The notes under the pieces are model-generated. The model was not told the origin of the DNA. It searched no databases and saw only the letters and a program-made list of their open reading frames with translations. From NCBI GenBank assembly GCA_003483125.1, contig DMWU01000022.1:1-12748 (forward strand): DNA of 12,748 nucleotides, read 5' to 3'. Origin of the DNA: Erythrobacter sp. GTDB taxonomy: Bacteria > Pseudomonadota > Alphaproteobacteria > Sphingomonadales > Sphingomonadaceae. The translations under genes and the position numbers were made by a program. Below are positions 1 to 6,472 of the stretch, in pieces. Each line of letters starts with the position of its first letter. Position 1 is the first letter of the stretch.

Positions 1-710
1 TTGCCCTCAGTGGTTTTCACGTCCCCCGTAAATGCGCCCTTTTCATGACCGAAAAGCTCGCTCTCAAGCAGGCTCTCTGGGATCGCAGCGCAGTTGATAG
101 CTACGAAAGGACCATCGCTGCGATCACTTGCATCATGCAGGCCCTTGGCCAGCAGTTCCTTGCCGGTACCACTAGCACCAAGCAGCATGACCGACACGTT
201 CGTTCCAGCTATGCGCTCAATCGTTCGCGCAACTTTGAGCATTTCCGGCGCAGCGGTGATAAGGCCGCCCAAGACTGTCTTGTCATCACTCGCCTGGTCA
301 ACCAGCCGGCGGTTTTCCTGCTCAATTGCGTAAAGATTGAATGCACGCCTTACGATCAGGCCCAGCGTCTCGATATCAACTGGCTTCTGGTAAAAATCAT
401 ATGCTCCACGCTCAATCGCCTGCAGTGCGCTTTCGCGTGCGCCGTGACCGGATGCGACGATGACCTTGGTATCGGGCTTGAGCTCCATGATTGCATCAAG
501 CACTGCAAAACCCTCGCTGGTTCCGTCCGGATCAGGCGGTAGACCGAGATCCAACGTCACCACTGCCGGTTCGACCGAGCGCAGTGCCGCAATAGCTGCC
601 TCACGGTTTGTGGCCGGAACGACATCAAAGTCGTCATACGCCCATTTCAGTTGTGCCTGCAGGCCCTCATCATCTTCAACGACCAACAGAGCTGGTTTGC
701 CATCAGCCAT
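1..710 (-). CDS. prsR: PrsR, PEP-CTERM system sigma-54-type response regulator (3' part missing)
   Basis: Response regulator that, when phosphorylated by PrsK, is expected to activate sigma-54 promoters of the exosortase/PEP-CTERM exopolysaccharide system. About 236 of the family's roughly 450 residues are present; the rest of the AAA+ domain and the DNA-binding HTH lie beyond the left edge. The receiver domain is visible (acid pocket VVEDDEG at 10-16, phospho-acceptor Asp54 in TLDLGLPPD, conserved Lys in FYQKPVD), then the AAA+ domain with Walker A GASGTGKE and ELFGHEKGAFTGD. The usual sigma-54 loop GAFTGA reads GAFTGD here. Two ATGs sit side by side (713-711 and 710-708); the second is better spaced (7 bases) from a GAAGG ribosome site, and both overlap the prsK stop, so the genes are translationally coupled. 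The assignment to PrsR rather than another NtrC-like regulator relies on the adjacent PrsK. Confidence 0.88.
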   Translation of the reverse strand, partial: MADGKPALLVVEDDEGLQAQLKWAYDDFDVVPATNREAAIAALRSVEPAVVTLDLGLPPDPDGTSEGFAVLDAIMELKPDTKVIVASGHGARESALQAIERGAYDFYQKPVDIETLGLIVRRAFNLYAIEQENRRLVDQASDDKTVLGGLITAAPEMLKVARTIERIAGTNVSVMLLGASGTGKELLAKGLHDASDRSDGPFVAINCAAIPESLLESELFGHEKGAFTGDVKTTEG

Positions 711-2815
711 CATGCCACCTTCGTTTTCTGATCTTGCTTGGTCGCCGAAATCGACTTAGCCGCGCTCAGCGGAAGGAACGCTGAAAAGCGCGATCCCAAT
801 CCCTCGCGCGATTCAACTTCGAGCCGCCCGTCCATCGCCCTGATCAACTCGCGAGCTTCGAATGCGCCTATGCCGAAGCCGCTATTCTTAGAGGAGATGA
901 ATGGTTTGAACAGGCCACTACGTATGAACGCAGGTGACATTCCAGCGCCTTTGTCGATGATATCGATCCTGCCATAAATGCCGTCTTTGTAGACATCGAC
1001 CAGGATCGGATTATCTTCGTCGCTGGCATCGATCGCATTTTGAACCAGATGAGTCAGCGCCCGCTCCAGCGATTCCTCATCGGCAGTCACCGAGCATGCT
1101 TCAGATCGAGTCACAGATATATTGTGAAGCTTGCCAAAGCGCTCTTCTAGCCGACGCGCAATCTCGACAAGATCGAGTGATCGGAGCTGGACCGATTGTC
1201 CAGTTCCATATCGCCCAAGGCGGGCGAGCAATGTATTGAGTTTTTCCGCGCTGTTTCTCAGCGTAACTAACATGTCAGATCGAAAATCCGGATTGTCCGC
1301 GTGCTTCTCCGCATTGCTAGCCAACAGGGTCAACTGGCTCGCCAGGTTTTTCACATCGTGCATCACAAATGCAATTCGACGGTTGAATTCATCAAACCGG
1401 CTAGCTTCCATCAGTGCTTGCTGGACGCCTTGTTCAGCAAGGTAGCTGGCAAGCTGTTGGCCAACCACCCGCAGCAAGTCCAAATCTTCCCAGTCTAGCC
1501 GCCTGCCAACATTCGGTCGTGCAAGCACCACAGCACCTACCAACCGGTCAAAATGCAGCAACGGAACCAGCGCCCAAGCGTTTGGCGTGTCGAGCAGCCA
1601 TTGTGGCACCAATGCCCCCTCGCCCTTATGATCTTCTCCCGCGCGAATCCTTTCCAGATCCAGTACAATGCTCTTTTCTTCAAGGAAGCCTGCAAGCTCA
1701 TATTCAGCCGCAGTGCCCAGTACTTCTAGTGCCGGCCAGTTCCACTTTGCGACAAGACCCAGCTTCGCTTCCTCGTCTGGAGCCAGCAATAAACCAGCGG
1801 GGCTGTCCGTAATGTCAGCCATCGCCTTGATCGAACGTTCGTACAGGCTTTGCTCTTTGATGCCGCCCCGTCCGATGGTTTCAGTAAAGCGTAGCCATTC
1901 CTCACGATAGTCATATCGATGCTGGAACATGTGTTTGGATAAGGTGACTTTTAGCCAGCTGCGCAATCGAGATGAGGGCAGCCACAGAATTGCTACAACG
2001 CTGGCAAACACAAAGAAGCCAACCTGGGTAAGCCGCGCCAGATCGCCGCCCAAAAGGGCGAGCGACTGCGTAATGAATACCATCACGAACAGGTAGACGG
2101 CGATTATAATCAAGGAGAGGCCGCGGAATGTAACAGCACGCGATGGGCTGAACTGCAGACCGATCGAAGCAGAATTACTGCTCATTGCCAGCCCAAACGC
2201 CAGTCCCACCGCAAGGAATCCCCGCAAAGCAACCAGAAGTGACGGCGGTTCTCCGCACAGATAGGTGATCGTATATAGGTTGAGATCAAAGCCCCATACA
2301 ACTGCAAGCGCCGTGGAACTCCAGCTCAAAAGCAATCTCGAATTCGCTGTCGCCCCGACATAGAGATTATGTAACAAGACAAGCGCGCCGATGGACGTCA
2401 TCATTCGCAGCATTACCGAAATTTCCAACGCCAGTGCCTGCGTCTCGGGTACACCTGCATATGCCATTATCATGTAAAGCAACGGCATCTGAAGCAGCTC
2501 AACGAAACCAAGCGCAGCTATTACCGGTCGCACGGCGCCCATGCTGGCGTCTCGTCCGTCATTTGCGAACAACCGGAAGATCAACAATATCCAGGCGAGG
2601 TTCCGTGAAATTTCGCTGTATTGAACGGTAGGAACCGATCGATCGAAAATCGCCGAAACCAGGCACCATGAGCCAGTAAACGCCAAGGCCAGGATCATAG
2701 CAAATCGATCAGTCCGGCCCTTGTCACCATTTCGGACGACCCAGAACGCCGCGATCACGCAAAGGATCGCACCGCCAACGTGGCCGGTGAGAGCAAAGGA
2801 CTCAAGGAAACTCAT
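710..2815 (-). CDS. prsK: PrsK, PEP-CTERM system membrane sensor histidine kinase
   Basis: Membrane-bound histidine kinase partnered with PrsR. The N-terminal half (about residues 1-285) is a multi-pass membrane region with around eight hydrophobic segments, ending near WLPSSRLRSWLK. A GAF-like cytoplasmic domain follows (about 310-465), then the kinase core: H box RRIAFVMHDVKNLASQL with the phospho-acceptor His near 486, N box LVQNAIDAS near 590-598, G1 DKGAGM near 621-626 and G2 GFGIGAFEAREL near 646-657. This order and the HDVKN H box are those of the PEP-CTERM PrsK family, and the length (701 residues) is typical. I chose ATG at 2815 over an in-frame GTG at 2824 because AGGTGA (2826-2821) lies five bases before the ATG and would overlap the GTG start. 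The stop codon overlaps the prsR start. The stimulus sensed is unknown. Confidence 0.92.
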   Translation of the reverse strand: MSFLESFALTGHVGGAILCVIAAFWVVRNGDKGRTDRFAMILALAFTGSWCLVSAIFDRSVPTVQYSEISRNLAWILLIFRLFANDGRDASMGAVRPVIAALGFVELLQMPLLYMIMAYAGVPETQALALEISVMLRMMTSIGALVLLHNLYVGATANSRLLLSWSSTALAVVWGFDLNLYTITYLCGEPPSLLVALRGFLAVGLAFGLAMSSNSASIGLQFSPSRAVTFRGLSLIIIAVYLFVMVFITQSLALLGGDLARLTQVGFFVFASVVAILWLPSSRLRSWLKVTLSKHMFQHRYDYREEWLRFTETIGRGGIKEQSLYERSIKAMADITDSPAGLLLAPDEEAKLGLVAKWNWPALEVLGTAAEYELAGFLEEKSIVLDLERIRAGEDHKGEGALVPQWLLDTPNAWALVPLLHFDRLVGAVVLARPNVGRRLDWEDLDLLRVVGQQLASYLAEQGVQQALMEASRFDEFNRRIAFVMHDVKNLASQLTLLASNAEKHADNPDFRSDMLVTLRNSAEKLNTLLARLGRYGTGQSVQLRSLDLVEIARRLEERFGKLHNISVTRSEACSVTADEESLERALTHLVQNAIDASDEDNPILVDVYKDGIYGRIDIIDKGAGMSPAFIRSGLFKPFISSKNSGFGIGAFEARELIRAMDGRLEVESREGLGSRFSAFLPLSAAKSISATKQDQKTKVA

Positions 2816-2820
2816 GGTGT

Positions 2821-2826
2821 TCACCT
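2821..2826 (-). promoter_or_regulatory. Ribosome binding site of prsK
   Basis: AGGTGA on the minus strand, five bases before ATG 2815-2813. It decides the start: the upstream GTG at 2824-2822 lies inside this motif and so is unlikely to be used. Confidence 0.7.
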
Positions 2827-2945
2827 GATACGCACCACGCAGCGTTGCACTTCCAAATTCATAGTCGGCGCAAATGCGTCAATCGCTAAATGGCAGAAGT
2901 GGCATGTCATCGACTCATTGACCCATCATGGATGCGGTTAAGCTA

Positions 2946-2973
2946 TATATACACGGCATTTGTGAAATGTCGG
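2946..2973 (-). promoter_or_regulatory. Possible prsK promoter with an operator-like dyad in its spacer
   Basis: On the minus strand CCGACA (2973-2968) and TATATA (2951-2946) are 16 bases apart, each matching the sigma-70 boxes at four of six positions. Between and overlapping them is a dyad, CGGCATTT-gtg-AAATGTCG (2954-2972, seven of eight pairs match), where a repressor or activator dimer could bind. It would give a leader of about 120 bases before prsK. No convincing sigma-54 (-24/-12) element was found in the gap 2816-3038. The dyad is seen directly; the promoter reading is inference. Confidence 0.3.
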
Positions 2974-3006
2974 TAAATCTTACAATCTTGCCGTATCTTA
3001 TTGATT

Positions 3007-3021
3007 CTAATTATATATTAG
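3007..3021. repeat. Short AT-rich dyad CTAAT-TATAT-ATTAG
   Basis: A perfect 5-base inverted repeat around TATAT lies just after the 3' end of the ScfR-type regulator and upstream of prsK. It contains a consensus TATAAT on the minus strand (3015-3010), but no good -35 box at 16-18 bases. It is too AT-rich and has too short a stem to be a convincing terminator. It may be a weak -10 element or simply AT-rich spacer. Confidence 0.3.
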
Positions 3022-3038
3022 GCACGAATAGTCGCATG

Positions 3039-4427
3039 CTATCCATCTAAAGGCTTGAATTCGAACGGCGTAATCCCTCGCATTATGCGGTCCAAGTGAA
3101 GCGACGCGCCCCTTGGCGGGAAAGACCTTTGCCGACATCCTTGCCGGAAACAGCGTGCGCAACCCATGCCGATCTCCTGTGCGCGCGCCCCTTCCAAGGC
3201 AACGCCGCGCGCAGCAGCAAGATTTCCGGCCAAACCAGCCTCTACTCCAAGAAGTATCACGAAATTTGCATCACCCGAGGCACCTGAACCTGCAACCGTC
3301 CGCGCCATGGTGAACCAATGCTTAGGCCCAGCGTCTGCACCATTGACTGTTATCGATTGCACGCAAAGTTCACCCCGTCGCTCAAAAGCGCCATGCGCGA
3401 TCCAAAGCGGGCAACTGGCATCGCTTTCAAGGATTGTCGTGCTGCTCGCGCCGGAAAATCGCTTGGAGAACTGCCCTGCACGATCAATTCTTGCCATGAA
3501 GAATGGCAACCCGCGCTGGCCCACACGTTGCAATGTTGTAAGCCTATGCGCCACCTGCTCGAAGCTTGCACCAAATCGGCGCTGTAATACTGCCAAGTCA
3601 TACCCGGTTTGGTCGCATGCTCTTAAAAACCGGCCATATGGCATCATAACTGCCGCCGCGAAGTAACCTGTTAGATGTCGCTCGAACAATTGCCGGGCCC
3701 CTGCATCGTTGAGTTGGGAGCCGGCAACCAATTGATCGATTGCCTGGCGCTGTTCCAGCTGGGCGATTTGAAGCGCGATTTGGAAATTACGGGATGATGG
3801 TCTCAACATTTCCGAAAGCTGTAGCTGTCGCGCATGCAAGTCGAGCCGACGGATCGCGCCAGGCATCACATCTAGCGGCAATATGCGAACGGAGAGCTGG
3901 TGCTTTTCACGCAACCTCTCCGTCAATGCTGCCCCAATATCGCTTCGTGAGAGCCGCATCTCGTCGGCAAGCTCTTCTGCAGCGTGGTCAAGATCGGCAA
4001 AATGGTTACGCCAACGCTCAATCTCCCGCCGTGATTCCACCAAAGCGTCTTCAACCTTGCCATGCTCAGGGGTACCGCGATCAAAAAGGCGCGAAAATGC
4101 GGCTGCAGCTTGGGGCGCGGCGGCAAGAAACTCACCTACCTCGTCACGATCGATTCCCAAGTCTGCAAATCTCTCATCAGCGAGCCGACGAGCTAGGCCG
4201 TCTACGCCACCGATGGATTCGTCTTCGCGCAACGAGCGCGGATCGAAGTCAAATCGTTCAATGACCTGCACCAGCACGCGCGCCGAAAGGGGCCGTTGGT
4301 TGCGTTCGATCAGATTGAGATAGCTTGGGCTAATACCAAGCGCCGCAGCCATACTCGCCTGGGTCATCCCCTCTCTCTTGCGAAGGCGACGCAAAGCAGG
4401 TCCAGCAAAAAGTGCGGCATCAGTCAT
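3039..4427 (-). CDS. XRE-family short-chain fatty acyl-CoA type regulator (ScfR/RamB/PccR class)
   Basis: Transcription regulator of the ScfR class, whose characterised members (RamB, PccR) respond to short acyl-CoAs or control acetate and propionate genes. The N-terminus is an XRE helix-turn-helix (about 9-63, core MTQASMAAALGISPSYLNLIE). The middle (about 165-270) is the IrrE/ImmA peptidase-like region, with FQIALQIAQLE at 215-225 and YFAAAVMMPYGRFL at 255-268, but without HEXXH, so it is probably a ligand-binding remnant rather than a protease. The C-terminal DUF2083-type region (about 290-460) ends with a cysteine cluster, GMGCARCFRQGCRQRSFPP (Cys423, 426, 431), typical of the family. It is divergent from aceA across 145 bases holding repeated operator-like sites, one touching its own start codon, so control of aceA plus autoregulation is likely. 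462 residues, full length. The exact ligand cannot be read from sequence. Confidence 0.85.
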   Translation of the reverse strand: MTDAALFAGPALRRLRKREGMTQASMAAALGISPSYLNLIERNQRPLSARVLVQVIERFDFDPRSLREDESIGGVDGLARRLADERFADLGIDRDEVGEFLAAAPQAAAAFSRLFDRGTPEHGKVEDALVESRREIERWRNHFADLDHAAEELADEMRLSRSDIGAALTERLREKHQLSVRILPLDVMPGAIRRLDLHARQLQLSEMLRPSSRNFQIALQIAQLEQRQAIDQLVAGSQLNDAGARQLFERHLTGYFAAAVMMPYGRFLRACDQTGYDLAVLQRRFGASFEQVAHRLTTLQRVGQRGLPFFMARIDRAGQFSKRFSGASSTTILESDASCPLWIAHGAFERRGELCVQSITVNGADAGPKHWFTMARTVAGSGASGDANFVILLGVEAGLAGNLAAARGVALEGARAQEIGMGCARCFRQGCRQRSFPPRGASLHLDRIMRGITPFEFKPLDG

Positions 4428-4437
4428 TTGTAACTTT
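4427..4437 (+). repeat. Operator-like repeat copy 1, TTTGTAACTTT
   Basis: It matches the copy at 4491-4501 at 10 of 11 positions in the same orientation. Its first base is the start codon of the ScfR-type regulator, so bound protein would block that gene's initiation region. It also forms the left arm of an inverted repeat, TGTAAC (4429-4434)-N12-GTTACA (4447-4452). Confidence 0.5.
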
Positions 4438-4452
4438 CTTTACATTGTTACA
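4429..4452. promoter_or_regulatory. Inverted repeat TGTAAC-N12-GTTACA, candidate autoregulatory operator
   Basis: Perfect 6-base arms 12 bases apart lie between the start codon of the regulator and its candidate -10 box. A dimer bound here would cover the start of transcription and the ribosome site of the regulator gene. The repeat is seen directly; that the regulator itself binds is inference from the gene arrangement. Confidence 0.45.
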
Positions 4453-4456
4453 CTCT

Positions 4457-4485
4457 CTTATCACCAAAAGCGCTCAAAAAGACAA
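4457..4485 (-). promoter_or_regulatory. Possible promoter of the ScfR-type regulator
   Basis: On the minus strand TTGTCT (4485-4480) and GATAAG (4462-4457) are exactly 17 bases apart, each with four of six matches to the sigma-70 consensus. The start would fall near 4450, inside the inverted repeat 4429-4452, leaving a leader of only about 23 bases. Confidence 0.35.
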
Positions 4486-4501
4486 CAAAGTTTGTAAGTT
4501 T
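4485..4501 (+). promoter_or_regulatory. Operator-like site before aceA, ACAAAGTTTGT plus repeat copy 2
   Basis: ACAAA-G-TTTGT (4485-4495) is a perfect odd dyad that runs into TTTGTAAGTTT (4491-4501), the second copy of the repeat at 4427-4437. On the minus strand the stretch contains AAACTTTG, the core of the motif I recall for Corynebacterium RamB (AAACTTTGCAAA type). It lies about 72-88 bases before the aceA start codon, where a regulator could act on the aceA promoter. No well-matched sigma-70 -10 box for aceA could be placed. Confidence 0.5.
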
Positions 4502-4572
4502 TCCTGTTTTTTGGCAGAAAATCGCGACACTCTCTTCTCAGAAATTCAATTCACCCCGCCAGGAGAACATTC

Positions 4573-6171
4573 GTGACTTACCAGACCAGCATCGAGAATC
4601 TGCGCCATACCATTGAAGGACAAGGTCCCTCATGGGGAGCGATCGATCCCGAAGCCGCAGCACGAATGCAGATCCAAAATCGGTTTCCGACCGGGCTCGA
4701 TATTGCCAAATACACCGCAAAGATCATGCGCGCCGATATGGATGGCTATGACGCAGACCCGGCGAACTACACCCAGTCGCTCGGCTGCTGGCACGGCTTC
4801 ATCGCGCAGCAGAAGATGATCAGCATCAAGAAGCATTTTGGTTCGACCAAGCAGCGTTACCTCTATCTTTCGGGTTGGATGATCGCAGCATTGCGAAGCG
4901 AGTTTGGCCCGCTGCCCGACCAATCCATGCACGAGAAGACCACGGTCCCTGCCCTGATTGAAGAGCTCTACACATTCCTTAAGCAGGCTGATGCCCGCGA
5001 ACTGGGTATGATGTTCCGCGATCTTGATGCCGCACGCACGCGTGGTGACGAAATCGAGGCCAAGCGGATCGAGAACGCCATCGACAACTACGAAACGCAC
5101 GTTGTACCGATCATCGCAGACATCGACGCCGGTTTCGGCAATGCAGAGGCGACTTACCTCCTCGCCAAGAAGATGATCAAGGCTGGCGCCTGCGCCCTTC
5201 AGATCGAAAACCAGGTTTCGGATGAAAAGCAATGCGGCCACCAAGACGGCAAGGTTACCGTTCCGCATGAGGACTTCGTTCAGAAGATCCGCGCGATCCG
5301 CCACGCCTTCCTGGAGATGGGCGTTGAAGACGGCATCATTGTCGCGCGCACTGACTCGCTAGGCGCTGGTCTGACGAAACAAATCGCCTTCTCCACTGAG
5401 CCTGGCGATATGGGCGACCAGTATAACGCCTTCCTAGATTGTGATGAGGTCGATCCGACGGAGATCACCAATGGCCAGGTCTTTATCAGTCGCGATGGCA
5501 AACTTTTGGCACCCAAGCGCCTGCCATCAAATCTTTACCAGTTCCGCGCTGGCACGGGTGAAGACCGCTGTGTGCTCGATTGCATCAATTCGCTGCAAAA
5601 CGGCGCCGACCTATTGTGGATCGAAACGGAAAAGCCGCATGTCGAGCAGATTGCGGGCATGGTTGATCGCATTCGGGAGGTCGTTCCCAACGCAAAGCTG
5701 GTTTACAACAATTCACCCAGCTTCAACTGGACGCTCAATTTCCGCCAGCAGGTGTTCGATGCATGGGAAGAGACAGGCAAGGATATATCCGCCTATGACC
5801 GTGCAAAGCTGATGAGCGCTGACTACGACGCTACTGAGCTTGCTGCCGAAGCTGACGAGAAGATCCGCACTTTCCAGGCCGACGCTTCGAAGCGCGCGGG
5901 CATCTTCCATCACCTGATTACGCTGCCAACCTATCACACAGCGGCATTGAGCACTGACAATCTCGCGCGCGAGTATTTCGGTGAGCAGGCGATGCTTGGC
6001 TATGTGAAGAACGTTCAGCGCCAGGAAATCCGTCAGGGCATCGCATGTGTGAAGCACCAGAATATGGCCGGTTCGGACATTGGCGACGATCACAAGGAGT
6101 ACTTCGCGGGCGAAGCTGCGCTGAAAGCTGCGGGCGAAGATAATACAATGAACCAGTTCGAGGCTGCATAA
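4573..6171 (+). CDS. aceA: Isocitrate lyase (long form)
   Basis: Cleaves isocitrate to glyoxylate and succinate, the first step of the glyoxylate shunt needed for growth on acetate or fatty acids; cytosolic and Mg-dependent. Visible signatures are IADIDAGFGNAEATY (181-195), the active-site loop KQCGH (219-223, catalytic Cys221), ARTDSLGA (258-265) and NNSPSFNW (379-386). The 532-residue length and KQCGHQDGKV loop match the longer Pseudomonas-type form rather than the roughly 430-residue E. coli form with KKCGH. The GTG start is supported by AGGAGA (4561-4566) six bases upstream. It is divergent from an ScfR/RamB-type regulator with shared operator-like repeats, and followed after 24 bases by a small protein gene and then a terminator. 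No malate synthase gene is in the window. Confidence 0.97.
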   Translation: MTYQTSIENLRHTIEGQGPSWGAIDPEAAARMQIQNRFPTGLDIAKYTAKIMRADMDGYDADPANYTQSLGCWHGFIAQQKMISIKKHFGSTKQRYLYLSGWMIAALRSEFGPLPDQSMHEKTTVPALIEELYTFLKQADARELGMMFRDLDAARTRGDEIEAKRIENAIDNYETHVVPIIADIDAGFGNAEATYLLAKKMIKAGACALQIENQVSDEKQCGHQDGKVTVPHEDFVQKIRAIRHAFLEMGVEDGIIVARTDSLGAGLTKQIAFSTEPGDMGDQYNAFLDCDEVDPTEITNGQVFISRDGKLLAPKRLPSNLYQFRAGTGEDRCVLDCINSLQNGADLLWIETEKPHVEQIAGMVDRIREVVPNAKLVYNNSPSFNWTLNFRQQVFDAWEETGKDISAYDRAKLMSADYDATELAAEADEKIRTFQADASKRAGIFHHLITLPTYHTAALSTDNLAREYFGEQAMLGYVKNVQRQEIRQGIACVKHQNMAGSDIGDDHKEYFAGEAALKAAGEDNTMNQFEAA

Positions 6172-6195
6172 GCGGCCCAAATCGGGAGATGTAAA

Positions 6196-6369
6196 ATGAC
6201 CGATACCGATACCAAGACAAGAGAACCTTCGCGCGCGAGGGCCCTGCTCTCAACCGCTGATATGAGGTTGCTGCGCCGCGCCTTGGAAAGTCATGCCAAG
6301 GCCACCGAAGATCGTGATGAACTGGCGAAGATCAACGCCCTGCATCACCGCCTGGGCAACTATTCCTAG
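6196..6369 (+). CDS. 57-residue hypothetical protein downstream of aceA
   Basis: A small open frame from ATG 6196 to TAG 6367-6369, encoding a highly charged 57-residue protein: an acidic, Thr-rich N-terminus (MTDTDTKTREPSRARALLS) followed by a predicted helical stretch rich in Arg, Glu, Ala and Leu, ending in HHRLGNYS. There is no signal peptide, membrane segment or cysteine. A GGGAG motif (6184-6188) is seven bases before the ATG. It begins 24 bases after aceA and ends 34 bases before the terminator stem, so it should be the last gene of the aceA transcript. I do not recognise the family; a small cytosolic or DNA/RNA-binding accessory protein is possible but unproven. Confidence 0.7.
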   Translation: MTDTDTKTREPSRARALLSTADMRLLRRALESHAKATEDRDELAKINALHHRLGNYS

Positions 6370-6403
6370 GTTACGCAGCTAACCAGCTCCTGGGGAGGAG
6401 AGT

Positions 6404-6447
6404 ACGGCCGTCGGGGCGCCCCCAAGCTCCGGCGGCCGTCAATTTTT
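6404..6447 (+). terminator. Rho-independent terminator of the aceA unit
   Basis: ACGGCCG (6404-6410) pairs perfectly with CGGCCGT (6433-6439), and the stem continues inward with TCGGGG/CTCCGG (two wobble pairs), giving about 13 pairs around a 10-base loop. CAATTTTT follows. The T run is on the plus strand only, so it serves aceA and its small downstream gene rather than the convergent transporter gene. Confidence 0.85.
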
Positions 6448-6472
6448 GAAAGACTTGGAATTCAGGCAAAAG

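Noticed and set aside
45..542. Open frame of 165 codons on the plus strand
   Set aside because: It lies antisense to the receiver and AAA+ coding region of prsR, whose motifs are unmistakable, and its own translation shows no recognisable domain.
2816..3038. Sigma-54 promoter upstream of prsK
   Set aside because: TGGCA-like strings occur (for example near 2890) but none has the GG and GC pairs at the required spacing on the correct strand.
3166..3666. Plus-strand frame of 166 codons opposite the regulator gene
   Set aside because: It overlaps the conserved C-terminal domain of the ScfR-type regulator on the other strand and has no ribosome site or recognisable motif.
4630..5304. Open frame of 224 codons on the minus strand
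   Set aside because: It is antisense to aceA, which carries all isocitrate lyase signatures; long antisense frames are common opposite conserved codon-biased genes.
5713..6180. Minus-strand frame of 155 codons
   Set aside because: It is a shadow of the 3' part of aceA, with no supporting ribosome site or family resemblance.
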